A DNA stretch of 64,000 bases from Gelidibacter mesophilus DSM 14095 (lineage in GTDB: Bacteria > Bacteroidota > Bacteroidia > Flavobacteriales > Flavobacteriaceae), in the NCBI RefSeq assembly GCF_000423005.1, contig NZ_AUHD01000013.1, positions 1 through 64,000 on the forward strand, read 5' to 3'. The translations under genes were made by a program, and so were the position numbers. Below the pieces are notes generated by a model that saw only the letters and a program-made list of their open reading frames with translations, was not told the origin of the DNA and made no database searches. This document shows, piece after piece, positions 46,451-56,190 of this stretch (position 1 is its first letter; each line of letters starts with the position of its first letter).

Positions 46451-47737
46451 ATGCAAATTATAAAAAACCCTAATAAATCTTCTTGGTCAGCGTTGATTAA
46501 AAGACCAACCCAGTCTGTAGAAAGTATAGAAGATACTGTTGTTCAAATTTTTGACGATGTTAAAAGAAATGGTAATGTGGCCATCCAAAAATACACCGCT
46601 CTATTTGACGGGGTGGATTCAGAAGTCGTTGAAGTCTCAGAGGCTGAAATCGCATCAGCATCTAAGAACATAACGACAGATTTGAAAGATGCGATTAGAT
46701 TGGCAAAAAAAAACATAGAAACCTTTCATAAGGCTCAGGAAACAAGCAGAATTGAAGTCGAAACTATGCCAGGTGTTCACTGTTGGCAAGAAAAAAGACC
46801 AATCGAAAAAATTGGTTTGTACATTCCAGGGGGAACGGCACCATTGTTTTCAACGGTTTTAATGCTTGCCGTTCCCGCACAAATTGCGAGATGCAAAGAA
46901 ATAGTTTTATGTACGCCTCCAAATAAGAATGGAGCTATTGCCAATGAAATTTTATATGCTGCACAATTATGTGGTGTGACGAAAATTTACAAAATTGGAG
47001 GTATTCAAGCTATTGCTGCCATGACTTTTGGATCAGAAAATGTCCCACAAGTCTATAAAATTTTCGGTCCCGGAAATCAGTTTGTTACCGTAGCCAAACA
47101 ATTAGCGACAAAATACGGTGTTGCCATTGATATGCCGGCTGGTCCAAGTGAACTTTTAATAGTTGCCGATGATAGCGCAAATGCAGCGTACGTGGCATCT
47201 GATTTATTGAGTCAAGCTGAACACGGCGCTGATAGTCAAGTGATTTTGGTTTCTAATTCTGAAACTTTAATTGCTGCTGTAGAAATTGAGATAGCGTTAC
47301 AAATGGCTGTCTTATCAAGGAAATCCATGGCAGAGAAGGCTATTGAGAACTCTAAATTGATTTTAATTACAGAAGATAAAGAAGCCTTAGATTTTGTTAA
47401 TGCTTATGGTCCGGAGCACTTCATCGTGTGTTCTCAAAATGAAGCTTTGTTTGTTGATGGCATTAGCAATGCAGGCTCTGTTTTTGTGGGCAATTACACC
47501 CCTGAAAGTGCGGGCGACTACGCTTCGGGCACCAATCATACCTTGCCAACCAACGGTTTTAGTAAATCGTATTCTGGTGTCAATTTAGATAGTTTTTTGA
47601 AAAGCATGACCTTTCAGAAAATAAACAAAGAAGGCTTGTTAAATATTGGAAAAACAATAGAACTCATGGCCCATGCCGAAGGTTTGCAAGCACACAAAAA
47701 CGCAGTTTCCATACGATTAAATGATTTAGAGCAATGA
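46451..47737 (+). CDS. hisD: Histidinol dehydrogenase
   Basis: This 428-aa Zn enzyme oxidises histidinol to histidine with two NAD. Motifs include the KRPIEKIGLYIPGGTAPLFS stretch, GPGNQFVTVAKQLA, DMPAGPSELLIVAD, LLSQAEHGADSQVILVS (Zn-binding Gln/His), GPEHFIV and ASGTNHTLPT. The stop overlaps the start of hisC (ATGA), so the two are translationally coupled. Length matches the family. Confidence 0.96.
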   Translation: MQIIKNPNKSSWSALIKRPTQSVESIEDTVVQIFDDVKRNGNVAIQKYTALFDGVDSEVVEVSEAEIASASKNITTDLKDAIRLAKKNIETFHKAQETSRIEVETMPGVHCWQEKRPIEKIGLYIPGGTAPLFSTVLMLAVPAQIARCKEIVLCTPPNKNGAIANEILYAAQLCGVTKIYKIGGIQAIAAMTFGSENVPQVYKIFGPGNQFVTVAKQLATKYGVAIDMPAGPSELLIVADDSANAAYVASDLLSQAEHGADSQVILVSNSETLIAAVEIEIALQMAVLSRKSMAEKAIENSKLILITEDKEALDFVNAYGPEHFIVCSQNEALFVDGISNAGSVFVGNYTPESAGDYASGTNHTLPTNGFSKSYSGVNLDSFLKSMTFQKINKEGLLNIGKTIELMAHAEGLQAHKNAVSIRLNDLEQ

Positions 47738-48771
47738 ACATTCAAGATTTAATTAGACCTTCAATCAAAGCAATAAAGCCTTATTCTTCAGCTCGCGACG
47801 AATTTAAAGGTAGTAAAGACAACTTGATTTTCCTGGACGCTAATGAAAACCCTTATGATAATGGAGTCAATCGCTATCCTGATCCACAACAAAGTGAATT
47901 AAAAGCCCTAATCTCTAAAATCAAAGACGTTCCTTCAGAATGTATCCTTTTGGGGAATGGGAGTGATGAAGTGTTGGATTTACTGATTAGAATGTTCTGC
48001 GAGCCAACTAAGGATAATATTTTGATCCTTCCACCAACTTATGGTATGTATGAGGTCTTGGCAAACGTCAACGCGGTTGAGACTATTAAAATAAATCTTT
48101 CTGAGCCTATGTTTCAGCCAAAACCGACCTCAATTTTGGATGACGCAACGATTAACAGTAAATTATTGTTTTTATGCTCACCAAATAATCCAACAGGAAA
48201 TTGCTTTGAGACTTCCACTATCGCGTTTTTGCTTGATAATTTTAAGGGCATCGTGGTGATCGACGAGGCTTATATTGATTTTTCCAAACAGGAAAGTTGG
48301 CTGAATCAATTGTCAAAATATCCAAATTTGGTGGTTACGCAAACCTTGTCCAAAGCGTATGGAATGGCTGGGATTCGATTGGGGATTTGCTATGCTTCCG
48401 CAGAAATCATTTCAGTTTTAAATAAAATAAAGCCTCCTTATAATATCAATGAACTCACGCAAATTAAAGCGATTGAAAGTTTAGGTGACTTAACATTGGT
48501 AAATAATCAAATTAGCTGTTTATTAGAAGAAAAAGACGCTTTAATTAAAGCATTTGATGAAGTTTATTTTATTGAAAAAATCTTTCCATCTGACGCTAAT
48601 TTTGTGATGGTAAAAGTTGATGACGCCAATACACGTTACCAACAATTGATTGACAACGGCATTGTAATTCGCAATAGAACCTCACAACCTTTGTGTGACA
48701 ATTGCTTAAGATTTACCATTGGAACAAAACAAGAAAACGACATACTGATTAAAATTTTGAAAACTTTATAA
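47734..48771 (+). CDS. hisC: Histidinol-phosphate aminotransferase
   Basis: This 345-aa PLP enzyme of fold type I converts imidazole-acetol phosphate to histidinol phosphate. It shows FLDANENPYD at the N-terminus, LGNGSDEVLDLLIR, CSPNNPTGN, VVIDEAYIDFS and the PLP-lysine motif QTLSKAYGMAGIRLG (Lys near residue 211). It starts with a 4-nt overlap with hisD and precedes hisB by 12 nt. Confidence 0.95.
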   Translation: MNIQDLIRPSIKAIKPYSSARDEFKGSKDNLIFLDANENPYDNGVNRYPDPQQSELKALISKIKDVPSECILLGNGSDEVLDLLIRMFCEPTKDNILILPPTYGMYEVLANVNAVETIKINLSEPMFQPKPTSILDDATINSKLLFLCSPNNPTGNCFETSTIAFLLDNFKGIVVIDEAYIDFSKQESWLNQLSKYPNLVVTQTLSKAYGMAGIRLGICYASAEIISVLNKIKPPYNINELTQIKAIESLGDLTLVNNQISCLLEEKDALIKAFDEVYFIEKIFPSDANFVMVKVDDANTRYQQLIDNGIVIRNRTSQPLCDNCLRFTIGTKQENDILIKILKTL

Positions 48772-48783
48772 CCGCTATATGCT

Positions 48784-49905
48784 ATGAGGAAAAAAGTATT
48801 ATTTATAGACCGTGATGGAACTATTATTATAGAACCGGAAGATTACCAAATTGACAGTTTTGAGAAGCTTTTGTTTTATCCTAAAGTGTTTCAATATTTA
48901 GGTAAAATAGCCAGAGAATTGGATTATGAAATTGTTTTGGTAACCAATCAAGATGGGCTTGGCACTAATTCTTTTCCGGAAGATACCTTTTGGCCAGTTC
49001 ATAATTTCATGATTGAAACCTTCAAATCTGAAGGCATCGAGTTTAACGAGCAATTCATTGACCGCACTTTTGACAAAGACAATGCACCAACACGAAAACC
49101 AAGAACCGGTTTGTTGACCCAATTCTTTTCTGAGACCTATGATTTGGAGAATTCCTTTGTGATTGGTGATCGGTTGACCGATGTTGAATTGGCTAAAAAC
49201 CTGGGTGCTAAGGCAGTTTTCATGAATTCGACCTCGGATAATGAACCCTCTACTGAAAATTTTCGTAAGTATATTGCACTGGAATCTACCGATTGGGAAC
49301 AGATATACAATTTCTTGAAAGCAGCCGATAGAACGGCCAATCTTAAACGCAACACCAATGAAACCAAAATTTCGATTAACTTAAATTTGGATGGAACGGG
49401 CGTAAGTAACATTGATACAGGAATTGCGTTTTTTGATCATATGTTGGACCAAATTGCCCGTCATGGACAATTGGATTTGGATATTAAGGTAAAAGGGGAT
49501 TTGGAAGTTGATGAGCACCATACCATTGAGGATACCGGCATTGCTTTAGGTGAAGTTTTTGCTAATGCTTTAGGGAATAAGCTCGGTGTGGAACGTTACG
49601 GGTTTTGTTTGCCGATGGATGATTGTCTGGCGCAAGTGGCCATTGATTTTGGAGGACGAAATTGGTTAGTTTGGGATGCGGAATTTAAACGAGAGATGAT
49701 CGGGAAGATGCCAACAGAAATGTTTTTTCATTTTTTTAAATCGTTTACTGATGGCGCCAGATGTAATTTGAATATCAAAGCAGAAGGTGAGAATGAACAC
49801 CATAAAATTGAAGCTATTTTTAAAGCTTTTGCCAAATCTATTAAGATGGCAATAAAGCGCGATATGGATAAAATGATTTTGCCTTCCACTAAAGGTGTCC
49901 TATAA
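48784..49905 (+). CDS. hisB: Bifunctional histidinol-phosphatase / imidazoleglycerol-phosphate dehydratase
   Basis: This 373-aa fusion starts with a HAD-type phosphatase (about residues 1-165; [15 protein letters not shown] with the DxD catalytic pair, [37 protein letters not shown]). An IGP dehydratase follows (about 180-373), with [45 protein letters not shown] and [15 protein letters not shown] supplying the Mn ligands. It thus performs steps 6 and 8. The HisNB fusion is known from gamma-proteobacteria, some Campylobacter and Bacteroidota. Confidence 0.96.
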   Translation: MRKKVLFIDRDGTIIIEPEDYQIDSFEKLLFYPKVFQYLGKIARELDYEIVLVTNQDGLGTNSFPEDTFWPVHNFMIETFKSEGIEFNEQFIDRTFDKDNAPTRKPRTGLLTQFFSETYDLENSFVIGDRLTDVELAKNLGAKAVFMNSTSDNEPSTENFRKYIALESTDWEQIYNFLKAADRTANLKRNTNETKISINLNLDGTGVSNIDTGIAFFDHMLDQIARHGQLDLDIKVKGDLEVDEHHTIEDTGIALGEVFANALGNKLGVERYGFCLPMDDCLAQVAIDFGGRNWLVWDAEFKREMIGKMPTEMFFHFFKSFTDGARCNLNIKAEGENEHHKIEAIFKAFAKSIKMAIKRDMDKMILPSTKGVL

Positions 49906-49983
49906 TTTAAGAATCAAATTTTTAGTACCAAAATCCAATACTTAGTTTGGAATTTGGGATTTGGAATTTTAAAAATGATTTCA

Positions 49984-50580
49984 ATGAATATTGTAATAAT
50001 AGATTATGGTGCCGGCAATACTAAAAGTGTCCAATTTGCCTGTAACCGATTGGGATATAACCCTATTTTGAGTAATATACCAGATGTAATTAGTTCTGCA
50101 GATAAAGTAATCTTTCCGGGTGTGGGGCAAGCAGGTAACGCCATGGAAATGCTTAAAAATTCACAGTTGGACTTGACCATCCCTCAACTGAAACAGCCTG
50201 TTTTGGGCATCTGTCTAGGAATGCAATTGCTCTGTAATTCTACAGAAGAAGGTGCAACCAAAGGCTTAGGCATTTTTGATGTGGATGTCAAACGCTTTTC
50301 CAATCAGAAAAAAGTTCCACAGATGGGTTGGAACACCATTTTTAATCTTGAATCAAATTTATTTGAAGGGATAAAAAATGATGCTTATATGTATCTTGTG
50401 CACAGTTATTTTGCAGAATTGGGCAAACATACCATTTCGCAAACCAAGTATGGCGTAAATTATAGCTCGGCACTCAAAAAAGACAATTTTTACGGGGTAC
50501 AATTCCATCCAGAAAAAAGTAGCACTGTGGGAGCAGAAGTATTGAGGAATTTCCTCAATTTAGGAAATCTAGAATCATAG
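49984..50580 (+). CDS. hisH: Imidazole glycerol phosphate synthase glutaminase subunit
   Basis: This 198-aa class I amidotransferase supplies ammonia to HisF. It has VIIDYGAGNTKSVQFA, FPGVGQAGNAM, the nucleophile Cys in LGICLGMQLLC and the catalytic His/Glu in GVQFHPEKSS. The ATG at 49984 (MNIVIIDYGAG) is the family start; in-frame upstream codons to 49954 do not belong. It is 78 bp after hisB. Confidence 0.95.
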   Translation: MNIVIIDYGAGNTKSVQFACNRLGYNPILSNIPDVISSADKVIFPGVGQAGNAMEMLKNSQLDLTIPQLKQPVLGICLGMQLLCNSTEEGATKGLGIFDVDVKRFSNQKKVPQMGWNTIFNLESNLFEGIKNDAYMYLVHSYFAELGKHTISQTKYGVNYSSALKKDNFYGVQFHPEKSSTVGAEVLRNFLNLGNLES

Positions 50581-50600
50581 ATCATAAACAGTAAAATAGT

Positions 50601-51335
50601 ATGAGAATAATACCCGCAATAGATATCATAGACGGCAAATGTGTACGTTTGACGAAAGGCGATTATAGTACAAAAAAAATCTACAATGAAAATCCGCTTG
50701 AAGTTGCCAAACAATTTGAAGCTTCTGGAATTGAATATTTACACCTCGTCGATCTCGATGGCGCTAAGGCAAAACAAATAATCAACTACAAGGTATTGGA
50801 GCAAATCGCTTCAAAAACAAGTTTGAAAATTGATTTTGGTGGCGGCCTCAAATCTGATGAGGACCTGCATATTGCCTTCAACTGTGGCGCCAAACAAATT
50901 ACTGGTGGAAGTATTGCCGTAAACGACCATCGTACTTTTGAGTCTTGGCTCGAAAAATATGGAACAACTAAGATTATTTTGGGAGCGGATTGCAATAACA
51001 GGAAAATTGCCATTAGCGGTTGGCAAGAAGAAAGCAGTTTAGAAGTTATTACGTTCATTAAAAATTACCAACGCCGAAAAGTGCAATACGTTATTTGCAC
51101 GGATATTGCAAAGGATGGTATGTTGGAAGGACCTTCATTTGAGCTTTATAAGGAAATTATCCAAGAGTGTTCAAACACGAGCTCCGATCAATCGATAAAA
51201 CTTATTGCTTCTGGTGGAATTTCGCACATTGATGAGCTTCCCAAACTAAAAGAATTGGGCTGTGAAGGGGTTATTATTGGAAAAGCCATTTATGAAAACA
51301 AGATCAGTTTGCAGGAATTGGAGCGGTTTTTTTAG
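50601..51335 (+). CDS. hisA: ProFAR isomerase
   Basis: This 244-aa TIM-barrel enzyme catalyses the Amadori rearrangement of ProFAR to PRFAR. It shows [20 protein letters not shown] (catalytic Asp in the first strand), [37 protein letters not shown] (second catalytic Asp) and the phosphate-binding [13 protein letters not shown]. It is the paralogue of HisF, which follows 83 bp later. Confidence 0.96.
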   Translation: MRIIPAIDIIDGKCVRLTKGDYSTKKIYNENPLEVAKQFEASGIEYLHLVDLDGAKAKQIINYKVLEQIASKTSLKIDFGGGLKSDEDLHIAFNCGAKQITGGSIAVNDHRTFESWLEKYGTTKIILGADCNNRKIAISGWQEESSLEVITFIKNYQRRKVQYVICTDIAKDGMLEGPSFELYKEIIQECSNTSSDQSIKLIASGGISHIDELPKLKELGCEGVIIGKAIYENKISLQELERFF

Positions 51336-51418
51336 ACAATTATCCAATTGTTGATATCTTATTCCTATTAAATCTTATTGAAAACCTCATTTAAATCGCT
51401 GTTGTAACAGTAAATATT

Positions 51419-52174
51419 ATGCTTACTAAACGAATAATTCCTTGTTTGGACATTAAAAACGGACGTACTGTCAAAGGCATCAATTTCGTCAACCTCGTTG
51501 ATGCTGGTGACCCTGTGGTTTTAGCCAAACAATATGCTGAAAAAGGTGCTGACGAATTGGTGTTTCTTGATATTTCAGCAACTTTAGAAGGGCGAAAGAC
51601 CACTTTGGAAATGGTATTGAAAGTGGCAGAGCAAGTCAATATTCCTTTTACGGTGGGTGGCGGAATTTCATCTATTGAAGATGTCGATTTGCTTTTAAAA
51701 TCTGGCGCAGATAAAGTCTCTATCAATTCATCCGCAATTAAGCGGCCTGAACTGATTAATGAACTGTCTGATAAATTTGGAAGCCAATGTGTGGTGGTTG
51801 CCATAGATGCTAAACAAATCGATGGACAGTGGAGAGTGCATTTAGCTGGTGGCAGTATCCCAACATCCTTGGACCTTTTTGAATGGGCGAAAGAAGTAGA
51901 ATTAAGAGGCGCGGGTGAAATTCTTTTTACATCTATGGACCACGATGGCACTAAAGATGGTTTTGCCAACGAAGCGTTGGCAAAATTGTCAACGGACTTA
52001 AACATTCCTATTATAGCTTCAGGTGGTGCCGGAACAATGCAGCATTTTGTGGACACCTTTAAAATAGGGAAATCTGATGCAGCTCTTGCCGCAAGTGTAT
52101 TTCATTTTGGTGAAATAGAAATCAAGGATTTGAAAGCAGAATTAAGAAAAAATAATATAGAAGTGAGAATTTAA
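51419..52174 (+). CDS. hisF: Imidazole glycerol phosphate synthase cyclase subunit
   Basis: This 251-aa TIM-barrel protein uses ammonia from HisH to form IGP and AICAR. It has [20 protein letters not shown] (catalytic Asp11), [24 protein letters not shown], the [13 protein letters not shown] stretch, [14 protein letters not shown] (second catalytic Asp) and [15 protein letters not shown]. Length is as expected. Confidence 0.96.
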   Translation: MLTKRIIPCLDIKNGRTVKGINFVNLVDAGDPVVLAKQYAEKGADELVFLDISATLEGRKTTLEMVLKVAEQVNIPFTVGGGISSIEDVDLLLKSGADKVSINSSAIKRPELINELSDKFGSQCVVVAIDAKQIDGQWRVHLAGGSIPTSLDLFEWAKEVELRGAGEILFTSMDHDGTKDGFANEALAKLSTDLNIPIIASGGAGTMQHFVDTFKIGKSDAALAASVFHFGEIEIKDLKAELRKNNIEVRI

Positions 52175-52293
52175 AAAAATAGCCACTAATTCACGAATGC
52201 TTTTCTTATGTATGATCAAAATCCAAGGTTGCATATTTGTTAAATCAATCGTGAGCCATTTAAAATTAGAATCAGGACAAAATCAAAATAACC

Positions 52294-52890
52294 ATGAATT
52301 TAAAATATAACTCAGATGGCTTAATTCCGGCCATAATCCAAGATGCTTCAACTAAAAATGTCCTGATGTTGGGCTATATGAATGCCGAGGCCTTCCAGAA
52401 AACCCAAGAAACTAAAAAAGTTACTTTTTATAGCCGCAGCAAACAACGTTTATGGATTAAAGGAGAAGAAAGCGGTAATTTCCTCAATTTGGTTGCATTA
52501 AAAGTGGATTGTGATAACGACACTTTATTGATTCAGGCAAATCCACAAGGTCCAACTTGCCATAAAGGAACGGACACTTGTTGGGATGAACCGAATGTCT
52601 CTAATTTCGGTTTTATTTCTAAGCTGGAAGCAACTATAGAAGAGCGGCGCACGAATGCTAAAGCTGAAGAATCGTATGTGGCATATCTATTTGCAAAAGG
52701 CATTAACAAATTGGCTCAAAAAGTAGGTGAGGAGGCAGTAGAAGTGGTTATAGAGGCTAAAGACAATAATGATGATTTATTCTTAAATGAGAGCGCTGAT
52801 TTGCTGTTTCATTATTTGATGCTGCTCCAAGCCAAAGGTTTTAAGTTGGAGGATATTGAAACGGTCCTCAAAAACCGTGAGAAAAAATGA
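52294..52890 (+). CDS. hisIE: Bifunctional phosphoribosyl-AMP cyclohydrolase / phosphoribosyl-ATP pyrophosphatase
   Basis: This 198-aa fusion performs steps 2 and 3. The HisI half (residues 1-105) has VLMLGYMNAEAFQKT, TFYSRSKQRLWIKGEESGN and the metal-binding VDCDNDTLLIQANPQGPTCH and TDTCW. The HisE half (about 110-198) has KLAQKVGEEAVEVVIEAKD and the ESADLLFHYLMLL helix. It is the last gene of the operon, 119 bp after hisF. Confidence 0.95.
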   Translation: MNLKYNSDGLIPAIIQDASTKNVLMLGYMNAEAFQKTQETKKVTFYSRSKQRLWIKGEESGNFLNLVALKVDCDNDTLLIQANPQGPTCHKGTDTCWDEPNVSNFGFISKLEATIEERRTNAKAEESYVAYLFAKGINKLAQKVGEEAVEVVIEAKDNNDDLFLNESADLLFHYLMLLQAKGFKLEDIETVLKNREKK

Positions 52891-53013
52891 TTCCGAATTT
52901 ACCTCTGAACCAAAGCTCTCTTTTCAATAGTTATATTTTAGAAACGAAATTATATTATACGCCCTCTTAGAACTACTTATTATAGGAGCTATGTTGTCAA
53001 AAACTTCGGAATT

Positions 53014-53796
53014 ATGAATCAGAATTATTTTTACCTTATTACCATTCAATATTTAGGTTTTCGCTATCATGGTTGGCAAAAACAACCAAAGCTTAAAACT
53101 GCACATTTGGCCATTGATAAGACCTTAAATTTCGTTTTTGAAAAGAATAAAAAATTCAAGACTCTGGCCGTAGGTAGGACCGATGCCATGGTATCTGCAA
53201 CTGAAACGGCATTTGAACTGTTTATGGAGGAACCCATTTCAGAATTCGACGCATTTTTGGAATTGTTCAATTATTATTTGCCACAAGATGTGCGGGCATT
53301 GGCTATGACCGAAGTTTCAAAGGATTTTAATGTCATCCATAACGCAAAATTGAAGGAATATGTTTATTTGTTTGCCCATGGTCAGAAAGCACACCCGTTT
53401 TGTGCTTCTATCATGACCACATTTAGAGATGTCTTAGATATTGAGCTGATGACTAAAGGTGCCAAGCTCTTTGAGGGTACCCATAATTTTAAATCCTTTT
53501 GTTCTAAAATTTCCGAAAATGGGCTTTACACGAGAACCATATTCTCTTGTAATCTGGTAGAAAACGATATGTTCAGTGCCAGTTTTTTTCCGTCTGAGTC
53601 CTACCTACTTAAAGTGGAAAGCGAAGGTTTTGGTTATAACCAAGTGAGAACCATGATGGGAGCCTTAGTGAAATTAGGAATACATGAGTTCACTCTAGAT
53701 GATATTGTCAAGAATTTGCAGCCAGAAAGTGTGGAGCAGATCGATTATATTGCTCCGGCTTCTGGATTGATCTTAAATAGAGTGGAATTTGAATAG
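53014..53796 (+). CDS. TruA-like tRNA pseudouridine synthase, divergent
   Basis: This 260-aa protein has the TruA fold: IQYLGFRYHGWQKQP at the N-terminus, the catalytic Asp57 in AVGRTDAMVSATE (canonical TruA has GRTDAGVHA), the KEYVYLFAHG stretch, FEGTHNFKSFCSK and GFGYNQVRTMMGALV. The Gly and His after the catalytic Asp are replaced by Met and Ser, so RNA contact may differ. A canonical truA is probably elsewhere in the genome; this may be the second bacteroidetal paralogue with another target uridine. It stands alone after the his operon. Confidence 0.85.
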   Translation: MNQNYFYLITIQYLGFRYHGWQKQPKLKTAHLAIDKTLNFVFEKNKKFKTLAVGRTDAMVSATETAFELFMEEPISEFDAFLELFNYYLPQDVRALAMTEVSKDFNVIHNAKLKEYVYLFAHGQKAHPFCASIMTTFRDVLDIELMTKGAKLFEGTHNFKSFCSKISENGLYTRTIFSCNLVENDMFSASFFPSESYLLKVESEGFGYNQVRTMMGALVKLGIHEFTLDDIVKNLQPESVEQIDYIAPASGLILNRVEFE

Positions 53797-53821
53797 TACG
53801 CCTTACGATGCGATATAGGAT

Positions 53822-54241
53822 TTATTTTAACCAAGCTTTCGTGACAGCACGTTTTGAAAACCAAACCATAAATGCTGCAATAACAATAATGGTCAAGCTT
53901 AAAAAAATATCTCTTGGGTTAACAACAGTCAATACATAAAATTGCTGAAAGCCAACCGCAAGAAAAGAAATGATAAATAGCATATAGGCCCATCTTTTTC
54001 GTAGCAGTAAGGAGATACTTCCAAAAAGTCCAGCAAAGACTGCAATGGCAAACACTGAAATGTACCACATCGGAAGATCCCAAAATAATTTTTGGTTGTT
54101 ATTTGAAATACCTGCAAGTTGCTCATCGCTCAAAAAAGCTTGCATAAGATAAATTGAAACGCCAAAAGCATTCCAGAGAAATGCGATGATGGCTACGATC
54201 CAAAAAAAGAGAGGGGGTTTGGTTGAAGACGAAAAATTCAT
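53822..54241 (-). CDS. Hypothetical four-helix membrane protein
   Basis: This 139-aa protein has four membrane helices (about residues 12-31, 53-75, 82-100 and 112-128) and short loops. I do not recognise a named family. It ends 26 bp from the TruA-like gene in convergent orientation. Start from ATG 54241 is the first in frame. No function is proposed; similar proteins are conserved among flavobacteria in my recollection. Confidence 0.6.
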   Translation of the reverse strand: MNFSSSTKPPLFFWIVAIIAFLWNAFGVSIYLMQAFLSDEQLAGISNNNQKLFWDLPMWYISVFAIAVFAGLFGSISLLLRKRWAYMLFIISFLAVGFQQFYVLTVVNPRDIFLSLTIIVIAAFMVWFSKRAVTKAWLK

Positions 54242-54340
54242 AAACTATTGCGTTTTTAGTAATTGATAACACAACAATTTATGAATTTTATTTTTATGAA
54301 CAGTAACTATTTTTTCTTTAAGACTCTTTGATAGTGAAAT

Positions 54341-54565
54341 TTAATCTTCTATCACGTGAAGTACAGGGGTTTTATTGACCCATTTGCCGTTTTTTGATTC
54401 TCCTAAAACATACACTTCTTTTGTCAATTCATACTCTTTAATTGTACGAAGCATATGCTCTTTGGTATCTCTATGGATTTTAATTCCTGTTGTTTTACCT
54501 TTATTTCTTATTTCTATATACCAACCGTCTCTAAATTTGATCGGTCTTGTAGGTGGTCTTCCCAT
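54341..54565 (-). CDS. Conserved small basic protein of unknown function
   Basis: This 74-aa protein starts MGRPPTRPIKFRDGWYIEIR and has a basic, beta-rich look (KGKTTGIKIHRDTKEHM), with a C-terminal WVNKTPVLHVIED. It has no signal peptide or membrane helix. Small cytosolic proteins with this start occur in flavobacteria, and nucleic-acid binding is only a guess from the charge. It stands alone between a membrane protein and corA. Confidence 0.6.
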   Translation of the reverse strand: MGRPPTRPIKFRDGWYIEIRNKGKTTGIKIHRDTKEHMLRTIKEYELTKEVYVLGESKNGKWVNKTPVLHVIED

Positions 54566-54771
54566 TTATATTAATTGTTTGAAGTATTAACTTGCATATT
54601 AAACAAAAAATTGCCAATAAGCAAACCTTAATTGAATTTTTCAAAAATAGACTGTTTTTATTGTAAATTGGCAAGAATGTGATAGTAATTCTATATTCAT
54701 TAATTGAGCAATGCTATCAGGGAAAAAATCTCTACATTTAATGCATAAACGACTACAAGAAATTTCAAATA

Positions 54772-55842
54772 ATGAAATCTAAAAGGAAAAAGAAGTCTTA
54801 CAAAACTGTTAATCGCTCACCCGGTACGGTACATTACAGAGGCAAGAAGCAATCTACGGTAACGGCTATTGACATCATCAATTATAGCAAAGAAAACTAC
54901 CATAAGCTTGAAGCTCAAGATGTAGAGAAAGCATTTCATTTTAAAGGAAATGATCAAGTTACTTGGATTAATGTTAACGGACTGAACAACACCACAGAAA
55001 TTGAAAAGCTGGGCAATCATTATGACTTGCATCCATTAACCTTAGAAGATGTCGTTAATACAAACCATCGTCCTAAATTAGACGAGTTTGATGACTATTT
55101 ATTTATCATCTTAAAAATGCTCTACTTCAAAAATGGGGATGATTTAATCTATGAGCAACTGAGTATAGTCGTGGGAGCGGATTATGTATTGACATTTCAG
55201 GAATCTGATGGCGATGTTTTTGATGATTTAAGAGAACGGATTTCAGCTGGTAAAGGTCGGGTGCGGAACTTAGGTTCGGATTATTTAATGTATGCACTCA
55301 TGGATGCTGTTGTAGATAATTATTTGACGGTGATTGAAGCTTTTGGGGATAAAATTGAAGATATTGAAGATCTAATTTTTGAGACTGATACAGAAAATTC
55401 TCAAACGCCCAATACAATCCAAGCATTAAAACGTGAGGTTTTAAAAATTAGAAGGTCTGTATTTCCATTGCGTGAAGTCATTAACCGTCTCGATAAAATG
55501 GAGCACGCCATAATTGAAGAAAAAACCCATAATTTTTTGAGAGATTTATATGATCATATTGTTCAGGTCAATGAAAGTATTGAGGTATATAGAGAGATGG
55601 TTTGGAGTTTATTGGATATGTATATGACGATAATAAGCAATAAAATGAACGAAGTCATGAAAGTCCTGACCATTATGGCCTCTATTTTTATTCCATTGAC
55701 TTTTATTGCAGGGGTCTACGGAATGAATTTTGACAATATTCCCGAACTACATTACAAATACAGCTATTTTATCCTTTGGGGTGTTATGATTCTAGTATTT
55801 ATAGGAATGTTAGTCTATTTTCGAAAAAAGAAATGGCTTTAA
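54772..55842 (+). CDS. corA: CorA-type magnesium/cobalt transporter
   Basis: This 356-aa protein has a long soluble funnel domain with a lysine-rich N-terminus, and two C-terminal membrane helices. The signature YGMNF (G317-M318-N319) follows the first helix (VLTIMASIFIPLTFIAGVYG). The pore-lining coiled helix (ISNKMNEVMKVLTIMASIF) is typical. It forms a pentameric Mg2+ channel in the inner membrane. Upstream, 206 bp separate it from the small basic protein gene on the opposite strand; no Mg riboswitch was recognised. Confidence 0.93.
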   Translation: MKSKRKKKSYKTVNRSPGTVHYRGKKQSTVTAIDIINYSKENYHKLEAQDVEKAFHFKGNDQVTWINVNGLNNTTEIEKLGNHYDLHPLTLEDVVNTNHRPKLDEFDDYLFIILKMLYFKNGDDLIYEQLSIVVGADYVLTFQESDGDVFDDLRERISAGKGRVRNLGSDYLMYALMDAVVDNYLTVIEAFGDKIEDIEDLIFETDTENSQTPNTIQALKREVLKIRRSVFPLREVINRLDKMEHAIIEEKTHNFLRDLYDHIVQVNESIEVYREMVWSLLDMYMTIISNKMNEVMKVLTIMASIFIPLTFIAGVYGMNFDNIPELHYKYSYFILWGVMILVFIGMLVYFRKKKWL

Positions 55843-56190
55843 TATAATTTACCGCTTACACTACTTTCGTAAAAAAATGAAGACAAATTTGTGAAATATT
55901 TATTTTGAGCGTATATTATAGGAAATGCACACGATAACATCACCTTATATCCCAATACGCTATTTCAGACATTGAAAGTTTCTCAAACTTTTAAATAATC
56001 TTATACTTTTCCAAATAAAAACCTTTGGTATCCATCCAAAGACCCCACAATTGGAAACCCCATAGATCAATTGGTCGCTAGATCATTGAAAAATGAAAAT
56101 TAGTAGGATAATTATTCTTAACATCTTCTCTAAAGATCAGAGTACAAAATCAACATAAATATTCATTAAATTAACAATAAAGCGCATTAT
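55843..56190. other. Non-coding region upstream of the MscS gene
   Basis: These 348 bases lie between corA and the 297-aa MscS gene. They are AT-rich, and no gene, clear terminator, promoter consensus or RNA structure was recognised. Confidence 0.5.

Noticed and set aside
51391-52056. Long minus-strand frame antisense to hisF (221 codons)
   Set aside because: Its composition (Ser/Pro/Lys-rich, no domain) is that of a shadow frame of hisF, which has all family motifs.
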